Source: Muricea muricata (Eukaryota > Cnidaria > Anthozoa > Malacalcyonacea > Plexauridae). From it: DNA of 64,000 nucleotides. Both the position numbers and the translations under genes were made by a program. The notes under the pieces were generated by a model, which ran no database searches, was not told where the DNA came from, and saw nothing but the letters and a program-made list of their open reading frames with translations. Shown here in pieces: positions 11,471 through 23,410 of this stretch; position 1 is the first letter of the stretch, and each line of letters begins with the position of its first letter. The stretch lies in the NCBI GenBank assembly GCA_963855995.1, contig OY979726.1, forward strand, positions 8,160,701 through 8,224,700. The letters are read 5' to 3'.

Positions 11471-14048
11471 GTGATCGATTTGAGACGGCAATTTTTAGTT
11501 GGCAGTCTGAGCATATTTTTACGCTCAAATCGCTTCCAGATCGTTAAAAACTTGATTTTGATGATTGTAAGAGCGTTTCTTTTCAGTCTCAATGATTGTT
11601 CTAGGTTTCTAATTTCAACATGCTATTTTGCTGATGTCGATAGTTTGACCGCCGAAAACATGATCAGCCTTGCTAAGTTCTTGAATTTCGATTTAGAAGC
11701 TGTCTTTTAGGTCCGCGATTGCAATATATCATTGGATTCAACTCGTTCACTTTAGCACTCAAAACATCATTTTAAGCTCTAAAACGTCGCCGTGATCGAT
11801 TTGAGACGGCAATTTTTAGTTGGCAGTCTGAGCATGTTTTTACGCTCAAATCGCTTCCACAACGCCTAAAACGTGATTTTGATGATTGTAAGAGCGTTTC
11901 TTTTCAGTCTCAATGCATGTTGTAGGTTTCTCATTTCAACATGCTATTTTGCTGATGTCGATAGTTTGAGCGCCGAAAACGTGATTGCGGACTTCCTATA
12001 AGTTCTCCAATTTCGATATAGAAGCTGTCTTTTAGGTACGCGATTGCAATAAATCATTGTGCTCAACTCGTTCTTTTTAGCACTCAAAACATCATTTTAA
12101 GCTCTAAAACGTCGCCGTGATCGACTTAAGACGGATATTTTTAGTTGGCAGTCTGAGCATGTTTTTACGCTCAAATCGCTTCCAGAACGCCTAAAACGCG
12201 ATTTTGATGATTGTAAGAACGTTTCTTTTCAGTCTGAATGCATGTTGTAGGTTTCTAATTTCAACATGCTATTTTGCTGATGTTGATAGTTTGAGCGCCG
12301 AAAACATGATTGCGGACATGCTAAGTTCTCCAATTTCGATTTAGAAGCTGTCTTTTAGATACGCGATCGCAATATATCACTGTGCTCAACTCGTTGTTTT
12401 TAGCACTCAAAAACTCATTTTAAGCTCTAAAACGTCGCCGTGATCGATTTGAGACGGATATTTTTAGTTTGCAGTCTGAGCATGTTTTTACGCTCAAATC
12501 GCTTCCAGAACGCCTAAAACGCGATTTTGATGATTGTAAGAACGTTTCTTTTCAGTCTCAAAGCATGTTGTAGGTTTCTCATTTCAACATGCTATTTTGC
12601 TAATGTCGATACTTTGAGCGCTTAAAACGTGATTGCGGACTTGCTAAGTTCTCCAATTTCGATTTAGAGGCTGTCTTTTAGGTCCGCGATTGCAATATAT
12701 CATTGGGCTCAACTCGTTCATTTTAGCACTCAAAACATCATTTTAAGTAAAACGTCGCCGTGATCGATTTGAGAAGGCAATTTTTAGTTGGCAGTCTGAG
12801 CATATTTTTACGCTCAAATCGCTTCCAGATCGTTAAAAACTTGATTTTGATGATTGTAAGAGCGTTTCTTTTCAGTCTCAATGATTGTTCTAGGTTTCTA
12901 ATTTCAACATGCTATTTTGCTGATGTCGATAGTTTGACCGCCGAAAACATGATCAGCCTTGCTAAGTTCTTGAATTTCGATTTAGAAGCTGTCTTTTAGG
13001 TCCGCGATTGCAATATATCATTGGATTCAACTCGTTCACTTTAGCACTCAAAACATCATTTTAAGCTCTAAAACGTCGCCGTGATCGATTTGAGACGGCA
13101 ATTTTTAGTTGGCAGTCTGAGCATGTTTTTACGCTCAAATCGCTTCCACAACGCCTAAAACGTGATTTTGATGATTGTAAGAGCGTTTCTTTTCAGTCTC
13201 AATGCATGTTGTAGGTTTCTCATTTCAACATGCTATTTTGCTGATGTCGATAGTTTGAGCGCCGAAAACGTGATTGCGGACTTCCTATAAGTTCTCCAAT
13301 TTCGATATAGAAGCTGTCTTTTAGGTACGCGATTGCAATAAATCATTGTGCTCAACTCGTTCTTTTTAGCACTCAAAACATCATTTTAAGCTCTAAAACG
13401 TCGCCGTGATCGACTTAAGACGGATATTTTTAGTTGGCAGTCTGAGCATGTTTTTACGCTCAAATCGCTTCCAGAACGCCTAAAACGCGATTTTGATGAT
13501 TGTAAGAACGTTTCTTTTCAGTCTGAATGCATGTTGTAGGTTTCTAATTTCAACATGCTATTTTGCTGATGTTGATAGTTTGAGCGCCGAAAACATGATT
13601 GCGGACATGCTAAGTTCTCCAATTTCGATTTAGAAGCTGTCTTTTAGATACGCGATCGCAATATATCACTGTGCTCAACTCGTTGTTTTTAGCACTCAAA
13701 AACTCATTTTAAGCTCTAAAACGTCGCCGTGATCGATTTGAGACGGATATTTTTAGTTTGCAGTCTGAGCATGTTTTTACGCTCAAATCGCTTCCAGAAC
13801 GCCTAAAACGCGATTTTGATGATTGTAAGAACGTTTCTTTTCAGTCTCAAAGCATGTTGTAGGTTTCTCATTTCAACATGCTATTTTGCTAATGTCGATA
13901 CTTTGAGCGCTTAAAACGTGATTGCGGACTTGCTAAGTTCTCCAATTTCGATTTAGAGGCTGTCTTTTAGGTCCGCGATTGCAATATATCATTGGGCTCA
14001 ACTCGTTCATTTTAGCACTCAAAACATCATTTTAAGTAAAACGTCGCC
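11471..14048 (+). repeat. Tandem 4-mer duplication, 1289 bp x 2, joining domain B to the 13-mer
   Basis: 11471-12759 and 12760-14048 are near-identical. Each unit contains the end of domain B (with TTAAAAACTTGATTTT and GTTCTAGG, found only here and at 28577-28816), the last monomer of the 13-mer, and monomers 1 and 2 of the 13-mer. The joint lies inside a monomer between the GAGAAGG mark near 12772 and the A in GAGCATATTTTTACG near 12803. The second unit then runs on into the complete 13-mer. The matching place in the second large copy lacks this duplication. Confidence 0.9.
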
Positions 14049-17000
14049 GTGATCGATTTGAGAAGGCAATTTTTAGTTGGCAGTCTGAGCATGTTTTTAC
14101 GCTTAAATCGCTTCCAGAACGCCTAAAACGCGATTTTGATGACTGTAAGAGCGTTTCTTTTCAGTTTCAAAGCAGGTTGTAGGTTTATTATTTCAACATG
14201 CTATTTTGCTGATGTCGATAGTTTGAGCGCCGAAAACGTGATTGCGGACTTTCTAAGTTCTCCAATTTCGATTTAGAAGCTGTCTTTTAGGTCTGCGATT
14301 TCAATATATCATTGGGCTCAACTCGTTCATTTTAGCACTCAAAGCATCATTTTAAGCTCTAAAACGTCGCCGTGATCGATTTGAGACGGATATTTTTTTT
14401 GGCAGTCCGAGCATTTTTTTACAATCAAATCCCTTCGAGAACGCCTAAAACGCGATTTTGATGATTGTAAGAGCGTTTCTTTTCAGTCTCAATGCACGTT
14501 GTAGGTTTCTAATTTCAACATGCTCTTTTGCTGATGTCGATAGTTTGAGGGCCGAAAACATGATTGCGGACATGCTAATTTCTCCAATTTCGATTGAGAA
14601 GCTATCTTTTAGATACGCGATTGCAATATATCATTGTGCTCAACTCGTTCTTTTTAGCACTCAAAACATCATTTTAAGCTCTAAAACGTCGCCGTGATCG
14701 ATTTGAGATTGATATTTTTAGTTTGCAGTCTGAGCATGTTTTTACGCTCAAATCGCTTCGAGGACGCCTAAAACGCGATTTTGATGATTGTAAGAGCGTT
14801 TCTTTTCAGCCTCAATGCATGTTGTAGGTTTCCAATTTCAACATGCTATTTTGCTGATGTCGATAGTTTAAGCGCCGAAAACGTGATTGCGGACTTGCTA
14901 AGTTCTCCAATTTCGATTTAGAAGCTGTCTTTTAGGTCTGCGATTGCAATATATCATTGGGTTCAACTCGTTCATTTTAGCACTCAAAACATCATTTTAA
15001 GCTGTAAAACGTCGCCGTGATCGATTTGAGACGGCAATTTTTAGTTGGAAGTCCGAGCATGTTTTTACGCTCAAATCGCTTCCAGAACGCCTAAAACGCG
15101 ATTTTGATGATTGTAAGAACGTTTCTTTTCAGTCTCAAAGATTGTTGTAGGTTTCTCATTTCAACATTTTATTTTGCTGATGTCGATAGTTTGATTGCCG
15201 AAAACGTGATTGCGGACTGGCTAAGTTCTCCAATTTCGATTTAGAAGCTGTCTTTTAGGTACGGGGTTGCAATATATCATTGGGCTCAACTCGTTGATTT
15301 TAGCACTCAAAAACTCTTTTTAAGCTCTAAAACGTCGCCGTGATCGATTTGAGATGGCAATTTTTGTTGGCAGTCCGAGCATTTTTTTACAATCAAATCC
15401 CTTCGAGAACGCCTAAAACGCGATTTTGATGATTGTAAGAGCGTTTCTTTTCAGTCTCAATGCACGTTGTAGGTTTCTTATTTCAACATGCTCTTTTGCT
15501 GATGTCGATAGTTTGAGCGCCGAAAACATGATTGCGGACATGCTAATTTCTCCAATTTCGATTTAGAAGCTGTCTTTTAGATACGCGATTGCAATATATC
15601 ATTGTGCTCAACTCGTTCTTTTTAGCACTCAAAACATCATTTTAAGCTCTAAAACGTCGCCGTGATCGATTTGAGATTGATATTTTTAGTTTGCAGTCTG
15701 AGCATGTTTTTATGCTCAAATCGCTTCGAGGACGCCTAAAACGCGATTTTGATGATTGTAAGAGCGTTTCTTTTCAGTCTCAATGCATGTTGTAGGTTTC
15801 CAATTTCAACATGCTATTTATCTGATGTCGATAGTTTAAGCGCCGAAAACGTGATTGCGGACTTGCTAAGTTCTCCAATTTCGATTTAGAAGCTGTCTTT
15901 TAGGTCCGCGATTGCAATATATCATTGGGTTCAACTCGTTCATTTTAGCACTCAAAACATCATTTTAAGCTCTAAAACGTCGCCGTGATCGATTTGAGAC
16001 GGCAATTTTTAGTTGCCAGTCCGAGCATGTTTTTACGCTCAAATCGCTTCCAGAACACCTAAAACCTGATGTTGATGATTGTAAGAGCGTTTCTTTTCAG
16101 CGTCAATGCATGTTGTAGGTTTCTCATTTCAACATGCTATTTTGCTGATGTCGATAGTTTGAGCGCCGAAAACATGATTGCGGACTTGCTAAGTTCTCCA
16201 ATTTTGATTTAGAAGCTGTCTTTTAGGTTGCGATTGCAATATATCATTGGGCTCAACTCGTTCATTTTAGCACTCAAAACATCATTTTAAGCTCTAAAAC
16301 GTAGCCGTGATCGATTTGAGACGGCAATTTTTGTTGGCAGTCCGAGCATTTTTTTACAATCAAATCCCTTCGAGAACGCCTAAAACGCGATTTTGATGAT
16401 TGTAAGAGCGTTTCTTTTCAGTCTGAATGCACGTTGTAGGTTTCTAATTTCAACATGCTCTTTTGCTGATGTCGATAGTTTGAGCCCCGAAAACATGATT
16501 GCGGACTTGCTAAGTTCTCCAATTTCGATTTAAAAGCTGTCTTTTAGATACGCGATTGCAATATATCATTGTGCTCAACTCGTTCTTTTTAGCACTCAAA
16601 ACATCATTATAAGCTCTAAAACGTCGCCGTGATCGATTTGAGATTGATATTTTTAGTTTGCAGTCTGAGCATGTTTTTACGCTCAAATCGCTTCGAGAAC
16701 ACCTAAAACGCGATTTTGATTATTGTAAGAGCGTTTCTTTTCAGTCTCAACGCATGTTGTAGGTTTCCAATTTCAACATGCTTTTTTGCTGATGTCGATA
16801 GTTTGAGCGCCGAAAACGTGATTGCGGACTTGCTAAGTTCTCCAATTTCGATTTAGAAGCTGTCTTTTAGGTCCGCGATTGCAATATATCATTGGGTTCA
16901 ACTCGTTCATTTTAGCACTCAAAACATCATTTTAAGCTCTAAAACGTCGCCGTGATCGATTTGAGACGGCAATTTTTAGTTGCCAGTCCGAGCATGTTTT

Positions 17001-17755
17001 TACGCTCAAATCGCTTCCAGAACGCCTAAAACGCGATTTTGATGATTGTAAGAGCGTTTCTTTTTAATCTCAATGCATGTTGTAGGTTTCTCATGTCAAC
17101 ATGCTATTTTGCTGATGTGGATCGTTTGAGCGCCGAAAACATGATTGCGGACATGCTAAGTTCTCCAATTTCGATTTAGAAGCTGTCTTTTAGGTAAGCG
17201 ATTGCAATATATCATTGTGCTCAACTCGTTCTTTTTAGCACTCAAAACATCATTTTAAGCTCTAAAACGTCGCAGTGATCGATTTGAGACGGATATTTTT
17301 AGTTGGCAGTCTGAGCATGTTTTTACGCTTAAATCGCTTCCAGAACGCCTAAAACGCGATTTTGATGATATTAAGAACGTTTCTTTTCAGTCTCAAAGCA
17401 TGTTGTAGGTTTCTCATTTCAACATGCTATTTTGCTGATGTCGATAGTTTGAGCGCCGAAAACGTGATTGCGGACTTCCTATAAGTTCTCCAATTTCGAT
17501 ATAGAAGCTGTCTTTTAGGTACGCGATTGCAATAAATCATTGTGCTCAACTCGTTCTTTTTAGCACTCAAAACATCATTTTAAGCTCTAAAACGTCGCCG
17601 TGATCGACTTAAGACGGATATTTTTAGTTGGCAGTCTGAGCATGTTTTTACGCTCAAATCGCTTCCAGAACGCCTAAAACGCGATTTTGATGATTGTAAG
17701 AACGTTTCTTTTCAGTCTGAATGCATGTTGTAGGTTTCTAATTTCAACATGCTAT
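13562..17755 (+). repeat. 13-mer higher-order repeat, copy A2 (complete, 4194 bp)
   Basis: Monomer starts are 13562, 13885, 14205, 14527, 14850, 15173, 15495, 15818, 16141, 16462, 16785, 17108 and 17431, with lengths 323, 320, 322, 323, 323, 322, 323, 323, 321, 323, 323, 323 and 325. The length differences are fixed indels: loss of 3 bp before AAAACGTCG in monomer 2, single-base losses in monomers 4, 7 and 9, and CTTCCTATAAG (+2 bp) in monomer 13. The unit is followed directly by copy A3 with the same monomers in the same order, which defines the 13-mer period of 4194 bp. Confidence 0.95.
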
Positions 17756-20700
17756 TTTGCTGATGTTGATAGTTTGAGCGCCGAAAACATGATTGCGGAC
17801 ATGCTAAGTTCTCCAATTTCGATTTAGAAGCTGTCTTTTAGATACGCGATCGCAATATATCACTGTGCTCAACTCGTTGTTTTTAGCACTCAAAAACTCA
17901 TTTTAAGCTCTAAAACGTCGCCGTGATCGATTTGAGACGGATATTTTTAGTTTGCAGTCTGAGCATGTTTTTACGCTCAAATCGCTTCCAGAACGCCTAA
18001 AACGCGATTTTGATGATTGTAAGAACGTTTCTTTTCAGTCTCAAAGCATGTTGTAGGTTTCTCATTTCAACATGCTATTTTGCTAATGTCGATACTTTGA
18101 GCGCTTAAAACGTGATTGCGGACTTGCTAAGTTCTCCAATTTCGATTTAGAGGCTGTCTTTTAGGTCCGCGATTGCAATATATCATTGGGCTCAACTCGT
18201 TCATTTTAGCACTCAAAACATCATTTTAAGTAAAACGTCGCCGTGATCGATTTGAGAAGGCAATTTTTAGTTGGCAGTCTGAGCATGTTTTTACGCTTAA
18301 ATCGCTTCCAGAACGCCTAAAACGCGATTTTGATGACTGTAAGAGCGTTTCTTTTCAGTTTCAAAGCAGGTTGTAGGTTTATTATTTCAACATGCTATTT
18401 TGCTGATGTCGATAGTTTGAGCGCCGAAAACGTGATTGCGGACTTTCTAAGTTCTCCAATTTCGATTTAGAAGCTGTCTTTTAGGTCTGCGATTTCAATA
18501 TATCATTGGGCTCAACTCGTTCATTTTAGCACTCAAAGCATCATTTTAAGCTCTAAAACGTCGCTGTGATCGATTTGAGACGGATATTTTTTTTGGCAGT
18601 CCGAGCATTTTTTTACAATCAAATCCCTTCGAGAACGCCTAAAACGCGATTTTGATGATTGTAAGAGCGTTTCTTTTCAGTCTCAATGCACGTTGTAGGT
18701 TTCTAATTTCAACATGCTCTTTTGCTGATGTCGATAGTTTGAGGGCCGAAAACATGATTGCGGACATGCTAATTTCTCCAATTTCGATTGAGAAGCTATC
18801 TTTTAGATACGCGATTGCAATATATCATTGTGCTCAACTCGTTCTTTTTAGCACTCAAAACATCATTTTAAGCTCTAAAACGTCGCCGTGATCGATTTGA
18901 GATTGATATTTTTAGTTTGCAGTCTGAGCATGTTTTTACGCTCAAATCGCTTCGAGGACGCCTAAAACGCGATTTTGATGATTGTAAGAGCGTTTCTTTT
19001 CAGTCTCAATGCATGTTGTAGGTTTCCAATTTCAACATGCTATTTTGCTGATGTCGATAGTTTAAGCGCCGAAAACGTGATTGCGGACTTGCTAAGTTCT
19101 CCAATTTCGATTTAGAAGCTGTCTTTTAGGTCTGCGATTGCAATATATCATTGGGTTCAACTCGTTCATTTTAGCACTCAAAACATCATTTTAAGCTGTA
19201 AAACGTCGCCGTGATCGATTTGAGACGGCAATTTTTAGTTGGAAGTCCGAGCATGTTTTTACGCTCAAATCGCTTCCAGAACGCCTAAAACGCGATTTTG
19301 ATGATTGTAAGAACGTTTCTTTTCAGTCTCAAAGATTGTTGTAGGTTTCTCATTTCAACATTTTATTTTGCTGATGTCGATAGTTTGATTGCCGAAAACG
19401 TGATTGCGGACTGGCTAAGTTCTCCAATTTCGATTTAGAAGCTGTCTTTTAGGTACGGGGTTGCAATATATCATTGGGCTCAACTCGTTGATTTTAGCAC
19501 TCAAAAACTCTTTTTAAGCTCTAAAACGTCGCCGTGATCGATTTGAGATGGCAATTTTTGTTGGCAGTCCGAGCATTTTTTTACAATCAAATCCCTTCGA
19601 GAACGCCTAAAACGCGATTTTGATGATTGTAAGAGCGTTTCTTTTCAGTCTCAATGCACGTTGTAGGTTTCTTATTTCAACATGCTCTTTTGCTGATGTC
19701 GATAGTTTGAGCGCCGAAAACATGATTGCGGACATGCTAATTTCTCCAATTTCGATTTAGAAGCTGTCTTTTAGATACGCGATTGCAATATATCATTGTG
19801 CTCAACTCGTTCTTTTTAGCACTCAAAACATCATTTTAAGCTCTAAAACGTCGCCGTGATCGATTTGAGATTGATATTTTTAGTTTGCAGTCTGAGCATG
19901 TTTTTATGCTCAAATCGCTTCGAGGACGCCTAAAACGCGATTTTGATGATTGTAAGAGCGTTTCTTTTCAGTCTCAATGCATGTTGTAGGTTTCCAATTT
20001 CAACATGCTATTTATCTGATGTCGATAGTTTAAGCGCCGAAAACGTGATTGCGGACTTGCTAAGTTCTCCAATTTCGATTTAGAAGCTGTCTTTTAGGTC
20101 CGCGATTGCAATATATCATTGGGTTCAACTCGTTCATTTTAGCACTCAAAACATCATTTTAAGCTCTAAAACGTCGCCGTGATCGATTTGAGACGGCAAT
20201 TTTTAGTTGCCAGTCCGAGCATGTTTTTACGCTCAAATCGCTTCCAGAACGCCTAAAACCTGATGTTGATGATTGTAAGAGCGTTTCTTTTCAGCGTCAA
20301 TGCATGTTGTAGGTTTCTCATTTCAACATGCTATTTTGCTGATGTCGATAGTTTGAGCGCCGAAAACATGATTGCGGACTTGCTAAGTTCTCCAATTTTG
20401 ATTTAGAAGCTGTCTTTTAGGTTGCGATTGCAATATATCATTGGGCTCAACTCGTTCATTTTAGCACTCAAAACATCATTTTAAGCTCTAAAACGTAGCC
20501 GTGATCGATTTGAGACGGCAATTTTTGTTGGCAGTCCGAGCATTTTTTTACAATCAAATCCCTTCGAGAACGCCTAAAACGCGATTTTGATGATTGTAAG
20601 AGCGTTTCTTTTCAGTCTGAATGCACGTTGTAGGTTTCTAATTTCAACATGCTCTTTTGCTGATGTCGATAGTTTGAGCCCCGAAAACATGATTGCGGAC

Positions 20701-21790
20701 TTGCTAAGTTCTCCAATTTCGATTTAAAAGCTGTCTTTTAGATACGCGATTGCAATATATCATTGTGCTCAACTCGTTCTTTTTAGCACTCAAAACATCA
20801 TTATAAGCTCTAAAACGTCGCCGTGATCGATTTGAGATTGATATTTTTAGTTTGCAGTCTGAGCATGTTTTTACGCTCAAATCGCTTCGAGAACACCTAA
20901 AACGCGATTTTGATTATTGTAAGAGCGTTTCTTTTCAGTCTCAACGCATGTTGTAGGTTTCCAATTTCAACATGCTTTTTTGCTGATGTCGATAGTTTGA
21001 GCGCCGAAAACGTGATTGCGGACTTGCTAAGTTCTCCAATTTCGATTTAGAAGCTGTCTTTTAGGTCCGCGATTGCAATATATCATTGGGTTCAACTCGT
21101 TCATTTTAGCACTCAAAACATCATTTTAAGCTCTAAAACGTCGCCGTGATCGATTTGAGACGGCAATTTTTAGTTGCCAGTCCGAGCATGTTTTTACGCT
21201 CAAATCGCTTCCAGAACGCCTAAAACGCGATTTTGATGATTGTAAGAGCGTTTCTTTTTAATCTCAATGCATGTTGTAGGTTTCTCATGTCAACATGCTA
21301 TTTTGCTGATGTGGATCGTTTGAGCGCCGAAAACATGATTGCGGACATGCTAAGTTCTCCAATTTCGATTTAGAAGCTGTCTTTTAGGTAAGCGATTGCA
21401 ATATATCATTGTGCTCAACTCGTTCTTTTTAGCACTCAAAACATCATTTTAAGCTCTAAAACGTCGCAGTGATCGATTTGAGACGGATATTTTTAGTTGG
21501 CAGTCTGAGCATGTTTTTACGCTTAAATCGCTTCCAGAACGCCTAAAACGCGATTTTGATGATATTAAGAACGTTTCTTTTCAGTCTCAAAGCATGTTGT
21601 AGGTTTCTCATTTCAACATGCAATTTTGCTGATGTCGATAGTTTGAGCGCCGAAAACGTGATTGCGGACTTCCTATAAGTTCTCCAATTTCGATATAGAA
21701 GCTGTCTTTTAGGTACGCGATTGCAATAAATCATTGTGCTCAACTCGTTCTTTTTAGCACTCAAAACATCATTTTAAGCTCTAAAACGTC
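17756..21790 (+). repeat. 13-mer higher-order repeat, copy A3
   Basis: This copy follows A2 without a break and repeats it monomer for monomer until monomer 13. Private single-base marks seen by eye include GTCGCTGTG near 18560 and CAATTTTGC near 21620. In monomer 13 it switches to the tail of monomer 8, at the same place as copy A1, and enters the 5-mer duplication. It is therefore the start of the second large copy. Confidence 0.93.
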
Positions 21791-23410
21791 GCCGTGATCG
21801 ATTTGAGACGGCAATTTTTAGTTGCCAGTCCGAGCATGTTTTTACGCTCAAATCGCTTCCAGAACGCCTAAAACCTGATGTTGATGATTGTAAGAGCGTT
21901 TCTTTTCAGCGTCAATGCATGTTGTAGGTTTCTCATTTCAACATGCTATTTTGCTGATGTCGATAGTTTGAGCGCCGAAAACATGATTGCGGACTTGCTA
22001 AGTTCTCCAATTTTGATTTAGAAGCTGTCTTTTAGGTTGCGATTGCAATATATCATTGGGCTCAACTCGTTCATTTTAGCACTCAAAACATCATTTTAAG
22101 CTCTAAAACGTAGCCGTGATCGATTTGAGACGGCAATTTTTGTTGGCAGTCCGAGCATTTTTTTACAATCAAATCCCTTCGAGAACGCCTAAAACGCGAT
22201 TTTGATGATTGTAAGAGCGTTTCTTTTCAGTCTGAATGCACGTTGTAGGTTTCTAATTTCAACATGCTCTTTTGCTGATGTCGATAGTTTGAGCCCCGAA
22301 AACATGATTGCGGACTTGCTAAGTTCTCCAATTTCGATTTAAAAGCTGTCTTTTAGATACGCGATTGCAATATATCATTGTGCTCAACTCGTTCTTTTTA
22401 GCACTCAAAACATCATTATAAGCTCTAAAACGTCGCCGTGATCGATTTGAGATTGATATTTTTAGTTTGCAGTCTGAGCATGTTTTTACGCTCAAATCGC
22501 TTCGAGAACACCTAAAACGCGATTTTGATTATTGTAAGAGCGTTTCTTTTCAGTCTCAACGCATGTTGTAGGTTTCCAATTTCAACATGCTTTTTTGCTG
22601 ATGTCGATAGTTTGAGCGCCGAAAACGTGATTGCGGACTTGCTAAGTTCTCCAATTTCGATTTAGAAGCTGTCTTTTAGGTCCGCGATTGCAATATATCA
22701 TTGGGTTCAACTCGTTCATTTTAGCACTCAAAACATCATTTTAAGCTCTAAAACGTCGCCGTGATCGATTTGAGACGGCAATTTTTAGTTGCCAGTCCGA
22801 GCATGTTTTTACGCTCAAATCGCTTCCAGAACGCCTAAAACGCGATTTTGATGATTGTAAGAGCGTTTCTTTTTAATCTCAATGCATGTTGTAGGTTTCT
22901 CATGTCAACATGCTATTTTGCTGATGTGGATCGTTTGAGCGCCGAAAACATGATTGCGGACATGCTAAGTTCTCCAATTTCGATTTAGAAGCTGTCTTTT
23001 AGGTAAGCGATTGCAATATATCATTGTGCTCAACTCGTTCTTTTTAGCACTCAAAACATCATTTTAAGCTCTAAAACGTCGCAGTGATCGATTTGAGACG
23101 GATATTTTTAGTTGGCAGTCTGAGCATGTTTTTACGCTTAAATCGCTTCCAGAACGCCTAAAACGCGATTTTGATGATATTAAGAACGTTTCTTTTCAGT
23201 CTCAAAGCATGTTGTAGGTTTCTCATTTCAACATGCTATTTTGCTGATGTCGATAGTTTGAGCGCCGAAAACGTGATTGCGGACTTCCTATAAGTTCTCC
23301 AATTTCGATATAGAAGCTGTCTTTTAGGTACGCGATTGCAATAAATCATTGTGCTCAACTCGTTCTTTTTAGCACTCAAAACATCATTTTAAGCTCTAAA
23401 ACGTCGCCGT
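20181..23410 (+). repeat. Tandem 5-mer duplication in the second large copy, 1615 bp x 2
   Basis: AAGCTCTAAA falls at 20161, 21776 and 23391, giving two equal periods of 1615 bp. Content and joint match 2424-5655. The TA insertion near 5057 of the first copy is absent here, so that insertion came after the large duplication or was lost here. Confidence 0.9.

Larger units (their letters stand above)
1..11931 (+). repeat. Segmental duplication, first copy (partner 17756-29037)
   Basis: The order of all landmarks in this block is repeated from 17756. The offset is 17755 bp at the left end, 17753 bp after the TA insertion near 5057, and 17106 bp after the 647-bp 2-mer duplication near 9100-10393. 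These two events explain the length difference exactly. The copies part at 11932 (C) against 29038 (A), inside the hairpin segment of a monomer. Only scattered single-base differences were seen, so identity must be very high, but I did not compute a percentage. Confidence 0.9.

Noticed and set aside
897-18891. Plus-strand 79-codon frames at 897-1136, 14458-14697, 18652-18891, 11471-11710, 12760-12999 and 28577-28816
   Set aside because: Same reason: they are satellite monomers of the 13-mer or of the B tail read through by chance, each shorter than a monomer and present once per duplicated unit.
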